Assembly: GCA_035934555.1 (NCBI GenBank)
Contig: DASYXT010000040.1
Span: 1 to 64,000, forward strand
Length of the DNA stretch: 64,000 bases
Source: DASYXT01 sp035934555
Lineage (GTDB): Bacteria; Verrucomicrobiota; Verrucomicrobiia; Limisphaerales; UBA8199
Direction of reading: 5' to 3'
Positions 1-8,113 of the stretch are shown piece after piece. The position numbers and the translations under genes were made by a program. The number at the start of each line of letters is the position of its first letter. Positions within the stretch are counted from its first letter, which is position 1. The notes under the pieces are model-generated. The model saw nothing but the letters and a program-made list of their open reading frames with translations, made no database searches and was not told the origin of the DNA.

Positions 1-317
1 ATGTTGCCGACTTTTTTCTGAGCGTACTTTCAGCGAAATTGGCATCGTAAAGAAGCCAGTGAACTGTCCGTGGTCCTATCGTAAATCTTGACCGAATAAC
101 CACGCTCTGGTCGTACGCTTGCGATGGATCGGGGCATTTGAGAAGTGTTGGCTTACTGGCCAAGGTTTGGCCGGGCTGACGTCGTAAGGGAGCCTTTTAG
201 GCAAAACTCCGCGAACGCAGGGAGGGTCAGACCGTAGAAAAGTCCCCCGTCCATGGTGAGCGCACACTCCGGATTCTGGTGCTGCCGACTTTTTTCTGAG
301 CGATCGTAAAGAAGCCA
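1..317. repeat. Short dispersed repeats at the left edge
   Basis: A 20-base string beginning tgccgactttttt is present at 5-24 and again at 283-302, and a second shared string beginning atcgtaaagaag follows at 44-58 and 303-317. Between them, 220-279 carries one copy of a roughly 60-base element that recurs at 1403-1465 in the same orientation. The stretch therefore looks like nested or decayed repeat DNA rather than coding sequence. An open frame crosses it on the minus strand, but its residues here are repeat-derived and I do not call them protein. Confidence 0.7.
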
Positions 318-663
318 ATCTTAAGCGTTGGCGTCGTGTCTTGTCCTTTGGACAATTGGCTTTGGCTTGCTCCCCAGGCAACGAACCTTCTGCACAAACA
401 CAACGCGCTCCCGTCCCTTTCTTCATCCCATCAAGCATCTCCTTCAGTCCTCCCTGCACTCCGGCGCAGAACTTCACCAACCGCCGGCGCAGTTGACTGC
501 CCAGCGCCTTCACTCGCCGCGCTACCGCTCCCGGGACCTGCGCAATTTGTCGCCGCCTCTCTCCTTCCCAGGCAGCCCGAAAAATGTGCAGCAAGTCCCG
601 TCGATCCCCCAGCGTGCTCTCGAAGCTCTCTTTGAATTCCTGCAGCAACCGTTCCTTTTCCAT
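76..663 (-). CDS. Doubtful hypothetical protein, C-terminal part derived from repeats
   Basis: A minus-strand frame starts at a methionine near 663 (MEKERLLQEF) and runs to 76. The first roughly 80 residues are charged and helical-looking, with ESFES, LGDRRDLLHIF and REGERRR-like stretches, and could be a real small protein. From about position 317 downward the frame runs through the repeat DNA described above, so the C-terminal third is almost certainly not native. I recognise no family. It may be a gene truncated by insertion of the repeat, or a chance open frame in GC-rich DNA. Confidence 0.25.
   Translation of the reverse strand: MEKERLLQEFKESFESTLGDRRDLLHIFRAAWEGERRRQIAQVPGAVARRVKALGSQLRRRLVKFCAGVQGGLKEMLDGMKKGTGARCVCAEGSLPGEQAKANCPKDKTRRQRLRLASLRSLRKKSAAPESGVCAHHGRGTFLRSDPPCVRGVLPKRLPYDVSPAKPWPVSQHFSNAPIHRKRTTRAWLFGQDLR
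220..279 (+). repeat. Direct repeat copy 1 (about 60 bp)
   Basis: This copy starts gggagggtcagaccgtagaa and ends cactccggattctgg. The second copy at 1403-1465 is the same apart from three extra A residues in the A-run. Both copies lie in the same direction and bracket the toxin-antitoxin pair. A shorter related string (cagaccgtagaaaa) occurs at 2923-2936. Confidence 0.8.
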
Positions 664-794
664 TCGCATCAGGTCCCGGTCCGGTGCTTCAATCTCCCCA
701 TTACAAGCTCGATGCTTTGGCCAGCTTCGCAAGCAACCGCAATGAGCAGGTCTCCGGACTTGAAGCAACGGCCTGCGGCTGTTATTTTGCCGTC

Positions 795-1019
795 ATGAGC
801 AAGTTTTCGGCAGTGGACGTTTTGGAGCTTCCGGTTGCAGAGCGGTTGCAATTGGTCGAGGACATCTGGAACAGCATTGCCGAGTTTCCCGAGAAGTTGG
901 AATTGACGGAGGAAGAGAAGCGGCTCATCGATCAGCGTCTGAAGGCACGGGAGCAGAATCCCAAGGCCGGCTCGCCCTGGGAAGAGGTTTACGCGCGCAT
1001 CACCTCGCGTCGGAAGTGA
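795..1019 (+). CDS. Antitoxin of the putative addiction module family
   Basis: This 74-residue acidic protein starts MSKFSAVDVLELPVAERLQL and has the VEDIWNSI and LTEEEKRLIDQRL features of the addiction-module component family (TIGR02574-like), which normally pairs with a RelE/ParE toxin. The frame extends upstream to 684, but the family start matches the ATG at 795. The stop codon overlaps the GTG start of the next gene by four bases, so the two are translationally coupled. The expected role is to bind and neutralise the toxin and to repress the pair's own promoter. The family assignment is good; the target of the toxin is not known. Confidence 0.8.
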   Translation: MSKFSAVDVLELPVAERLQLVEDIWNSIAEFPEKLELTEEEKRLIDQRLKAREQNPKAGSPWEEVYARITSRRK

Positions 1020-1315
1020 GCTATACGCTCATCATTCGGCCGGAAGCGGAGGCGGACATGGCCGAAGCCTTCGAGTGGTACGAGGACCGGAAGACCGGTT
1101 TGGGGTACGAGTTCCTCAAGGAGACCCGCGCGGTTTTGAAGCAAGTTGAAGAAAATCCGCTGCGCCATGCCCAGATCTATCGCCATGCCAGGCGGGCGTT
1201 AATTCGTCGATTCCCTTACAAGGTGTTTTACACGTTTGAGAGCCAAAAAATCGAAGTGATCGGGGTCCTCCACGCAAAACGTGACCCGCAGATTTGGCAG
1301 GGGCGTACGCAATGA
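1016..1315 (+). CDS. RelE/ParE-family toxin
   Basis: This 99-residue protein starts at a GTG overlapping the antitoxin stop. It has the family layout: an N-terminal strand (YTLIIRPEAEADMAEA), the helix containing FEWYEDRK, the LKETRAVLKQVEENP helix, and the C-terminal sheet with RRALIRRFPYKVFYTFE and VIGVLHAKRDP. Family members inhibit DNA gyrase (ParE) or cleave mRNA on the ribosome (RelE); the sequence alone does not separate these. The C-terminal HAKRDPQIW form is typical of the toxins linked to TIGR02574 antitoxins. The gene looks intact. Confidence 0.85.
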   Translation: MSYTLIIRPEAEADMAEAFEWYEDRKTGLGYEFLKETRAVLKQVEENPLRHAQIYRHARRALIRRFPYKVFYTFESQKIEVIGVLHAKRDPQIWQGRTQ

Positions 1316-1402
1316 TGCGGAGGAACAGCATTCCATTCTTTGGCTGACTGCTACGATCCCGCGATGACGTGATTGCTCGCCGAAGACCCGGGGAGGGTCA
1401 CG

Positions 1403-1465
1403 GGGAGGGTCAGACCGTAGAAAAAAAGTCCCCCGTCCATGGTGAGCGCACACTCCGGATTCTGG
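1403..1465 (+). repeat. Direct repeat copy 2 (about 60 bp)
   Basis: Second copy of the element at 220-279, in the same orientation and only three A residues longer. It lies directly downstream of the toxin gene. A partial duplication (gggagggtcac then gggagggtcag) sits at its left edge, around 1391-1412. No terminal inverted repeats or transposase accompany it. Confidence 0.8.
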
Positions 1466-1513
1466 GACAGCAGCCAACCCCCTAGGGTAGAGTAGGCGAA
1501 GTGGGTCGGCAGG

Positions 1514-2209
1514 TTAAACCGACCGTACGCCCTTTCGCCTCTCCCTGCGCTCAAATTCACCCGCTCGCCGCGCCAGCTTCTTCCGCCCACGCACCACCGA
1601 CGCTTCGTCCATTCCCAGCCGGCGCGCAATCTCCTTCGACTCGGTCGCACCCGCGCATAGGCACCCGAATATCGCCCGCAATTCCGGCTCCGGCCCCAGC
1701 AGCTCCTCGAACCTCCTGACCACACCTTCACGCCATAACTCCTCCTCGCTTTGCATCACCTCCTCATCCACTCCCACCCCATCCCCGCCCACCTTGTCCA
1801 GCATGCTCTCCCCCTCCGCTTCCACACCCTCCCACTCGCTGCGCACCGACCACGCTTCCTTCAGCCGGTGCAGCACCCGCACACGCCGGCTCACCAGCCG
1901 CTTCAACTCCCGCACCAGCCGTTCCCGCGTCCAGCCGAACGCCAGCCGGCACTTGCCCGCCAGCATCTCGCCAATCGCCTGGTTGGCAACCGCTTCACCG
2001 TCATACCCCTCCGGCAACACCCCGCCCCGGCTTCCACGCCATTTGCGCCGGTAAATCTCTCGCTCCGCAAACGCCACCGCCTCTTTCCGCAGTGTCTCCC
2101 AATCTTCCCAACGCAACCGGCTCTGCACCATCTGCTCCGGCCTCAACCTCTCCTCATACTCACGCCCAATCTCCGCCAACTTCGCCAGGAATACCTCATG
2201 CCCACTCAT
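1514..2209 (-). CDS. Sigma-70-like factor (small ECF-type)
   Basis: The 231-residue product has a helical N-terminal half resembling sigma region 2 (FAEREIYRRKW, then LPEGYDGEAVANQAIGEML) and a C-terminal helix-turn-helix resembling region 4 (ATESKEIARRLGMDEASVV followed by RGRKKLARR). An acidic linker (residues about 130-160) separates them. This layout fits the short sigma-like regulators common in Verrucomicrobia. The start at 2209 is supported by a GGGAG seven bases upstream. It is alone on its strand, so its regulon cannot be inferred. No anti-sigma gene is adjacent. It could instead be a general DNA-binding regulator. Confidence 0.6.
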   Translation of the reverse strand: MSGHEVFLAKLAEIGREYEERLRPEQMVQSRLRWEDWETLRKEAVAFAEREIYRRKWRGSRGGVLPEGYDGEAVANQAIGEMLAGKCRLAFGWTRERLVRELKRLVSRRVRVLHRLKEAWSVRSEWEGVEAEGESMLDKVGGDGVGVDEEVMQSEEELWREGVVRRFEELLGPEPELRAIFGCLCAGATESKEIARRLGMDEASVVRGRKKLARRAGEFERRERRKGVRSV

Positions 2210-3025
2210 ATTACACTCCCAAAATCGCAGCTTGCCTTATGCCACTTCCAATGTCACCACACACTTTTTCCCCCTAAAATCTCTCCGCCCAGCCGGTTTT
2301 TGGGCCTATTGATGCTCCGTACTATATGTAGGGACTGACATCTCAGCCCCACGGCGCGCTGCGCCAACGAAATTGAACTGACGAATATCCATCCTATGCC
2401 CAGAAGCACCGGTTCCAGCAGCAACTTCAGGCCGCGCCAGCCCAAGCCGCCGCCGCATCAAGCCAAATCAAGGTGAATCAAGCCCCAGCCGAAATTCCGT
2501 CCCAACCGCAACCCGCTTCGGCCGCAGCCCCGGCACCGACCGCCAATCCGCTATCAAGCCAAATCAAGGTGAATCAAGCCCCAGCAGAAATTCCCGCCCA
2601 ACTGCAACCCGCTTCGGCCACAGCTCCAGCACCGACGCCCAATCCGCCATCAAGCCAAATCAAGCCAGATCAAGCCCCACGCTAAAACTCGACCCAGCTC
2701 TAATCCACCCCGCCGGCGTAGCCGCTATACCGCCGACCCCTTTTTCCGGAGTCATTCGGCCCCGGACACGCTCTTTGACATTTTAATCCTTCAGAGTTCT
2801 CCGGTGTCATTATCGCTGGACCACCCCGCTCCCTCGCTGCGCCGCCCTCCTCGCCGCTGCCGCCGGGGCCTCTGTGCCCCGGCGCAGCGGCGCACGAGTT
2901 CCCGACTCGGTGTCACCCGACGCAGACCGTAGAAAAGGCCCGTCTTCGGCCCTAATTCCATTTGCGTTCCTGGACAACATCCCGTCAGAAATCCTGTTAA
3001 TCCCGTTAATCCTGTCAGAAGCCGG
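2210..3025. other. Gene-poor stretch with tandem repeat
   Basis: No convincing gene is present. The stretch holds a 96-bp tandem repeat (2461-2685), a string shared with the left-edge repeats (2923-2936), and GC-rich DNA that is open in several frames without recognisable protein. The spaced runs tcagaaatcctgttaatccc and gttaatcctgtcagaag (about 2986-3020) form a short local repeat just beyond the purD stop. Confidence 0.5.
2461..2685 (+). repeat. 96-bp tandem repeat, about 2.4 copies
   Basis: The unit begins agccaaatcaaggtgaatca at 2461, recurs at 2557, and begins a third partial copy at 2653, an exact 96-base period. The period is a multiple of three, and the frame from 2473 reads through as a proline/alanine/glutamine-rich 32-residue repeat (NQAPAEIP, QPASA, APAPT). 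No good start or ribosome binding site precedes it, so it is either a fragment of a repeat-rich protein gene or non-coding minisatellite DNA. Confidence 0.8.
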
Positions 3026-4351
3026 TCAATCATCTGCTCCTCTGCTCCCCCCCTTGCCGCGCGGGAGCGCTTTGCTGCCGATATCGCGCCGGAAGTGCGC
3101 TCCTTCAAAATGGATTTGCTCAACGGCGGCGTAGGCTGCGGCGCGCGCACGGCTCAGGTCTTTGGCCCAGGCAGTGACACCCAGCACACGCCCACCGTTA
3201 GTAACAACCTGTCCGCCGCTGCCGGCCGTGCCGGCGTGGAATACCTTGGTGTTGGGCAGGCGGGCGGAAGCCTGCAAGCCGTCGATGCGCTGGCCTTTGG
3301 TGTAGCTGCCGGGATAACCCCCCGACGCCATAACCACACAGACTGACGTCAAAGGGCTCCACTGGAGTTGGACGGCGTCCAGTTTGCCTTCCATGCTGGC
3401 GCTCAGCAACTCGACCAAATCGTTTTCCAGGCGGGTGAGATAGACCTGCGTTTCGGGGTCGCCGAAGCGCGCGTTAAACTCCAGGACCTTGGGGCCGCTG
3501 GCGGTGAGCATCACCCCCGGGTAAAGAATGCCGCGGAAATCAATGCCCGCAGCCGCGCAACCGCGCAACCAAGGTGTCAGGATGAGCTCCGATACACCCG
3601 CCAACTCGGTGTCACTGAGGAAAGGTGTCGGACAATAGGCGCCCATGCCACCCGTGTTCAACCCCTGGTCGCCGTCCAAAGCCCGTTTATGATCCTGCGC
3701 GGTGGGAAAGAGCTTGGCGGTGCGCCCATCGCACAACGCATGCAGGGAAATCTCGGTCCCCTCGAGCAATTCCTGGATGACGATTTGTGTCCCGGCAGCG
3801 CCAAATGCGCCGCCCACCAGGATTTCATCTATCGCGCGCTCAGCCTCAGGCACCGTTTTGCAAAGCAGCACTCCTTTGCCGAGCGCCAGTCCATCGGCTT
3901 TCACCGCGCAGCGGCCTTCGAGCGAGGCCGCAAAACGCCGGGCCTCCCCGGGTGCACTAAATGTCCCAGAGCGGGCGGTCGGAATGCCGTATTTCTGCAT
4001 GAAATTTTGAGCGAACACTTTGGAGGACTCAAAGCATGCCGCTTCGCGGGTGGGGCCCCAGATGGGCAACCCCTGTTGCTGAAAAAGATTAACGATGCCC
4101 AGCGCCAAGGGATTGTCGGGGCCGACGACGGTCAGGTCGATTTTGTTATCATGAGCCCAGGCAGCCAGGGCGGGCAGGTCATCGGCGGCGCGGTTGAGGC
4201 ACTGGACGGGCGCGCCGTTTTTAACGAGGCGCTCGGCGGCGATCCCTGCGTTGCCGGGGGCGCACCAAAGCTCACTGGCGTGGGGCGACTGGGCCAGCTT
4301 CCAAACCAGGGCGTGTTCCCGGCCGCCGGAGCCGATGACCAGAATTTTCAT
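3026..4351 (-). CDS. purD: Phosphoribosylamine--glycine ligase
   Basis: PurD makes N1-(5-phosphoribosyl)glycinamide from phosphoribosylamine, glycine and ATP in purine synthesis, in the cytoplasm. The 441-residue product has the N-domain start MKILVIGSGGREHALVWKL, the VVGPDNPLALGIVN segment, the ATP-grasp core (AVKADGLALGKGV, EISLHALCDG) and the GRILGV-type C domain (VLGVTAWAKDLSRARAAAY). Length is close to the usual 420-430, with about 15 extra residues rich in glycine and charge at the C-terminus. It stands alone; no other pur genes are nearby. The next gene upstream diverges from it. Confidence 0.95.
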   Translation of the reverse strand: MKILVIGSGGREHALVWKLAQSPHASELWCAPGNAGIAAERLVKNGAPVQCLNRAADDLPALAAWAHDNKIDLTVVGPDNPLALGIVNLFQQQGLPIWGPTREAACFESSKVFAQNFMQKYGIPTARSGTFSAPGEARRFAASLEGRCAVKADGLALGKGVLLCKTVPEAERAIDEILVGGAFGAAGTQIVIQELLEGTEISLHALCDGRTAKLFPTAQDHKRALDGDQGLNTGGMGAYCPTPFLSDTELAGVSELILTPWLRGCAAAGIDFRGILYPGVMLTASGPKVLEFNARFGDPETQVYLTRLENDLVELLSASMEGKLDAVQLQWSPLTSVCVVMASGGYPGSYTKGQRIDGLQASARLPNTKVFHAGTAGSGGQVVTNGGRVLGVTAWAKDLSRARAAAYAAVEQIHFEGAHFRRDIGSKALPRGKGGSRGADD

Positions 4352-4468
4352 CGGCGCGATTGAAGCAGGAAACCCGCGGCGGGCAAAAGAAAATGTGCAC
4401 TTGGGGCTGGACTTTTATGGGAAATCCTGTAAACCGAGTGGCTCGATAAAAAGAGACAATAGTTAATT

Positions 4469-5341
4469 ATGAGAATGGTTTCGAAAATGGTTTTGGTGGC
4501 CGGCTTCGGCCTGGCGTTGTCGCAAGCGACGATGCAAGCGGAGGACCAGCCGGCATTTAAAGACGATAAGGAAAAGGCCAGCTATGCCATCGGCATGAGT
4601 ATCGGCAAGAACCTTGAACGTTCGTATCTGGATGTCGATGTGGACGTGGTGGCGGCAGCGATGCGGGACGTGCAAGCAGGCCACCCAGGCAAATTAACCG
4701 ATCAGCAGGCGCAGGAAACCATCCGCGCCTACCAACGCGCGTCGATGGAGAAAACGGCTGAGAAGAACAAAAAGGCCGGCGAAGCCTTTATGGCCGAGAA
4801 CAAGACCAAACCGGGGGTTCAGAGCCTCATGGTGACGTTGCCCAACGGACAGAAGGCCGAGATGCAATACAAAGTGATTACCGAAGGCAGCGGCGCATCG
4901 CCAAAGAGCAACGACGTCGTCACCGTCAATTACCGCGGCACCTTCCTCGACGGTAAGGAATTCGACAGCTCGACCAAACACGGCCAGCCCTTGAAGCGGC
5001 CGGCCAACACCCTCGTGCGCGGCTGGACCGAAGCGCTGCAGATGATGAAACCCGGCGCGAAATGGGAACTTTATCTGCCCTCGAGCCTCGCCTATGGCGA
5101 CATGGGCAACCGCATGAGCAACCCGCCCATCGAACCTGGCACGGCTCTCATCTTCGAGATGGAGTTGGTCAGCTTTGAAGCGCCCCAACCCCCAGCCCCG
5201 GCACAGCCCCTCACCAGCGACATCATCAAGGTGCCCTCGGCCGACGAACTGAAGAAGGGCGCCAAGATTGAAGTGATCAAGGCCGAAGACGCCGCCAAGA
5301 TGGCCGCGCAAGCCGCCACCAATTCGGCCGCCAGGAAGTAA
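4469..5341 (+). CDS. Secreted FKBP-type peptidyl-prolyl isomerase
   Basis: The 290-residue product has an N-terminal signal peptide (about 1-22), an FKBP_N dimerisation region with SYAIGMSIGKNLERS, a charged linker helix (EKTAEKNKKAGEAFMAEN) and an FKBP catalytic domain (about 145-235: VTVNYRGTFLDGKEFDSS, LPSSLAYGD, LIFEMELVSF). This is the FkpA/Mip layout: a periplasmic or outer-membrane-associated folding catalyst and chaperone. The tail after residue 240 is low-complexity and alanine-rich. The gene diverges from purD and is followed by a strong hairpin terminator. Confidence 0.9.
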   Translation: MRMVSKMVLVAGFGLALSQATMQAEDQPAFKDDKEKASYAIGMSIGKNLERSYLDVDVDVVAAAMRDVQAGHPGKLTDQQAQETIRAYQRASMEKTAEKNKKAGEAFMAENKTKPGVQSLMVTLPNGQKAEMQYKVITEGSGASPKSNDVVTVNYRGTFLDGKEFDSSTKHGQPLKRPANTLVRGWTEALQMMKPGAKWELYLPSSLAYGDMGNRMSNPPIEPGTALIFEMELVSFEAPQPPAPAQPLTSDIIKVPSADELKKGAKIEVIKAEDAAKMAAQAATNSAARK

Positions 5342-5392
5342 CCGAACGCAACCTGTCGCCCTGCGGCGTCAGGCCGCCTGGCACTGTTTTGA

Positions 5393-5424
5393 CCAATGCC
5401 GCGCTCCTCAGAGCGCGGCATTGG
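5393..5424 (+). terminator. Rho-independent-type hairpin after the FKBP gene
   Basis: A perfect 14-bp stem (ccaatgccgcgctc at 5393-5406 paired with 5411-5424) closes a four-base ctca loop and is followed by cttttag. It lies about 50 bases past the FKBP stop codon. The T-run is short, but the stem is long and GC-rich. Confidence 0.8.
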
Positions 5425-5607
5425 CTTTTAGTGGCTGGCACGTCCCCCTCCTTTTTGTCAAGCTCCTGTCGAAACGAGAGACTCAACCGCGCCGTCAGAC
5501 GAAACCTGAGCTGCTTTCCAAAAGATTTTATGTTCGAGCTCTGCCCAAGTTTAAGAGGCGGAGCTGGTCATGCCATTGAGAATTCAATAGCCTTACGGCG
5601 CGCAAAA

Positions 5608-7311
5608 ATGAAATGTGGCTTCAGCGTTCGTGATTTCCTTGCGGCGGGTTGTTTGACGGTACTGTCCGTGCCGGCATTCGCAACCGAGGGCCTGGGGAAC
5701 ATCAAGTCCTATCCTTTGGAAATTCGGTCGATGAGCGTTAGTGGCCAGCCGATCTCTCTGGCGGGAAACAGGAAGCTGCAGCTCGAGGCCCGACCCCGTA
5801 ACGTGTCGTTTAGTTTTGGTTCGGCAACCAATAGCAAAGTGTTGCGCATCCGCTATAAGCTGGATGGGTTCGATGAGAACTGGCGGGAGGTTCCCGGGGA
5901 CATGAGTCTCGTCGTGCGGTTCATCGATGCCAACCTGGACCAAGTCGGCGAAACGACTTTCCGTATGGCCGGGCAAACCGAAGGATGGACTGGCCAGCTC
6001 GATACCAGCCCGTTCGTGCATCGGAGTCAGGTGCTGGTGGTGCCACCGGGGGCCAAGACACTTTGGGTCGCGCTCTCCTCGGCTGGACCACCGAATACCG
6101 TCGGCATTTACGCCGTCACGAATCTCGTCCTGCGGCGCCTTTCACCGAGCAATGGAGCTCCAGCAGTCTTGGTGCGCTGGGATGCGGATGCCAAAGGTGA
6201 AGTGGCGGGCGCCGATTGGACGCCCGTCGCCTGGGTGCGAAGCGGTCTTCGGCCGGGCATGGCTAAAACGTTAATGGTCGGAGCCGGTCACGCGTTTCGG
6301 GCATTGATGCTGCTGGATGACGACCCAACTGCACACGCCGAATGGACGACGCGGAAAGAAGCCGGCCCGGCGGTGAGCCCAGGCGAGCGGCTCGAACTGG
6401 CGTGGGACGAGGCGTCAAGCATTGGGCTGGCGGGCCCGGCGGACGTGAGTTATGCGGAGTTGCCGGCGGGGTTCTATCGGTTTCTCATAAACGAGTTGAG
6501 TCTGACCGGGGTGCCCGGTGAAACGGAGGCCTCGCTGGCTTTCGAGGTGCCGCTGTCGATATGGAAGACCCCGTGGTTTTGGGGAGTGGTGTTGTTGCTG
6601 TGTCTGTCGAGCGCCGCCGGGACTTACCGTTATGTGGCCTGGCAGCAGGTGCGCCGGGAACTGGCGCGATTGGAAAATCAGGGCGCGCTCGAACACGAGC
6701 GGCTGCGGATCGCTCAGGACATCCATGACGACCTCGGCGCCCGAGTCACGCAAATCTCCTTGCTAAGCGGACTGGCTCAGAGCGACCCAGACCTGCCTGA
6801 GAAAGCCCGCCGTGAGTTTAATGCGATCTCCAGCATGGCGCGTGACCTTGTTTCTGCTCTGTACGAAACGGTTTGGGCGGTCAACCCCGAGAATGACAAC
6901 CTGGACGCGTTGGGTAATTACATTTGCCAGATGGTGGATAATCTTTGTGACAAGGCACAACTGCCCCGGCGGCTCCGCTTGGGTGAACTGCCGCGCGATA
7001 TTGAAGTGTCCAGCAGCGCACGGCACAACCTCATCCTGGCAGTCAAAGAATCCGTCCACAACGTGATCAAGCATGCCCGGGCGTCAGAGATTTCGGTTTA
7101 TGTGGTTATGGAGGGAGCCGTGCTGACCATTAGGGTTGAGGACAACGGTGACGGGTTCTCGCCCGGAGCAAGAAACATGGGCAATGGCTTGGCAAATATG
7201 GAACGGCGGCTCAAACAAATCGGCGGGTCTTGTTCAGTCCAGAGCGGGCCGGGGCAGGGCACAACGGTCACTTTTCAAGCGAACCTCGTCTCTCCAGAGC
7301 GACGGGGCTGA
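5608..7311 (+). CDS. Sensor histidine kinase (NarL-type partner) with extracytoplasmic domain
   Basis: A two-component sensor of about 567 residues. I start it at the ATG at 5608 because a signal peptide begins there (MKCGFSVRDFLAAGCLTVL); the frame is open upstream to 5389 but overlaps the preceding terminator. Residues about 25-315 are extracytoplasmic and include a stretch like the Y_Y_Y domain (RIRYKLDGFDENWREV). A membrane helix lies near 321-343. A HisKA_3 segment follows, with His373 in AQDIHDDLGARV as the phosphorylation site, then an HATPase_c domain with NVIKHA, DNGDGF and GNGLANM. It converges on a NarL-type regulator that is probably its partner. The ligand is unknown. Confidence 0.88.
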   Translation: MKCGFSVRDFLAAGCLTVLSVPAFATEGLGNIKSYPLEIRSMSVSGQPISLAGNRKLQLEARPRNVSFSFGSATNSKVLRIRYKLDGFDENWREVPGDMSLVVRFIDANLDQVGETTFRMAGQTEGWTGQLDTSPFVHRSQVLVVPPGAKTLWVALSSAGPPNTVGIYAVTNLVLRRLSPSNGAPAVLVRWDADAKGEVAGADWTPVAWVRSGLRPGMAKTLMVGAGHAFRALMLLDDDPTAHAEWTTRKEAGPAVSPGERLELAWDEASSIGLAGPADVSYAELPAGFYRFLINELSLTGVPGETEASLAFEVPLSIWKTPWFWGVVLLLCLSSAAGTYRYVAWQQVRRELARLENQGALEHERLRIAQDIHDDLGARVTQISLLSGLAQSDPDLPEKARREFNAISSMARDLVSALYETVWAVNPENDNLDALGNYICQMVDNLCDKAQLPRRLRLGELPRDIEVSSSARHNLILAVKESVHNVIKHARASEISVYVVMEGAVLTIRVEDNGDGFSPGARNMGNGLANMERRLKQIGGSCSVQSGPGQGTTVTFQANLVSPERRG

Positions 7312-7324
7312 CCTGGATCTGGGT

Positions 7325-7951
7325 TCACGTCAGCCGGTGTTTGCCCACCGCTTCGACCCGGCTGCGCACATGCATTTTCTCGCAGATATTTTTCACGTAG
7401 GTACGCACCGTTTCCGGGCTGATTCCCAGTTTGTCACCGATCTCCTTGTAAATGTAACCACAGGCCAGCAGGTCGAGCACCTCATGTTCACGCGGTGACA
7501 GAGCCTCCTCACCAGTCCGGGCGGGGCCGGCCAGATGAAAATGTTGGACGACCTTGCGCGCGATGTGGCTGGACATCGGGGCGCCGCCCTTCGAGACATC
7601 AATGATCGCCTCCAGCAGTTTGGCTGGCGGGCTGGATTTAACCAGATAACCGGCGGCGCCGGCCTTGAGCGCACGGAAGATGCTTTCGCTGTCCTCGTAA
7701 ACGGTGAGCATGATGATTTGCAGTCCTGGCATGCGCTGGCGCAGTTCGGCGACGCATTCAATCCCGGACATGGCGGGCAACCGGATGTCCATGAGGACCA
7801 CGTCGGGGCGCTTGGCGGGGATGGTGCGCAGCGCTTCCTCCGCAGACGCGCAAGCGCCGATGCAGCGAATGGCAGCACCGGAGTTGAGGATGCCCACGAG
7901 TTGCTCGCGCAACCCGCGGTCATCTTCCACGACGATTACCGACCTGGCCAT
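7325..7951 (-). CDS. NarL/FixJ-family response regulator
   Basis: About 208 residues from the ATG at 7951 (MARSVIVVEDD); the frame reaches 7987 but the receiver begins here. The REC domain has acidic residues in VVEDD, the phosphoacceptor Asp55 in VVLMDIRLPAMSG, the Thr of MLTVYED, and Lys in GYLVKSS. The C-terminal LuxR-type helix-turn-helix reads LSPREHEVLDLLACGYIYKE then IGDKLGISPETVRTYVKNI. It ends 13 bases from the end of the histidine kinase gene on the opposite strand, a convergent arrangement. The likely role is a transcription factor phosphorylated by that kinase. Confidence 0.9.
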   Translation of the reverse strand: MARSVIVVEDDRGLREQLVGILNSGAAIRCIGACASAEEALRTIPAKRPDVVLMDIRLPAMSGIECVAELRQRMPGLQIIMLTVYEDSESIFRALKAGAAGYLVKSSPPAKLLEAIIDVSKGGAPMSSHIARKVVQHFHLAGPARTGEEALSPREHEVLDLLACGYIYKEIGDKLGISPETVRTYVKNICEKMHVRSRVEAVGKHRLT

Positions 7952-8040
7952 AAATCTGTCGAATACACTGACCGAGGACCGGGGCAAGTTAGGAATCGCG
8001 CCGGCCCTTGACGAGCAAAGAACAAATTAGCTTTGTGCGC

Positions 8041-8060
8041 TATCCCCGGAATCGGGGATA
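8041..8060. promoter_or_regulatory. Perfect 8+8 inverted repeat between divergent genes
   Basis: tatccccg at 8041-8048 and its exact complement at 8053-8060 flank a four-base gaat spacer. It lies between the divergent response regulator gene (starts 7951) and the Ig-domain protein gene (starts 8114), about 53 bases before the latter. An operator for the adjacent regulator is a reasonable guess but unproven; a weak transcript hairpin is the alternative. Confidence 0.4.
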
Positions 8061-8113
8061 CCGAGGTACAGCCGGAGGTGTTAGCGTCGCCCCGTCAGAC
8101 CCAAAACTAAAAT

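Noticed and set aside
1199..1477. 92-residue minus-strand frame over the toxin gene and repeat copy 2
   Set aside because: It shares its first residues with the doubtful frame at the left edge only because both cross the direct repeat; there is no independent protein evidence.
3368..4363. 331-residue open frame opposite purD
   Set aside because: The minus strand encodes an unmistakable PurD; the plus-strand translation is compositionally odd and has no recognisable domains.
7306..7335. Possible bidirectional terminator between the kinase and regulator genes
   Set aside because: Only a 7-bp stem with a 16-base loop and no T-run, and it overlaps both stop regions.
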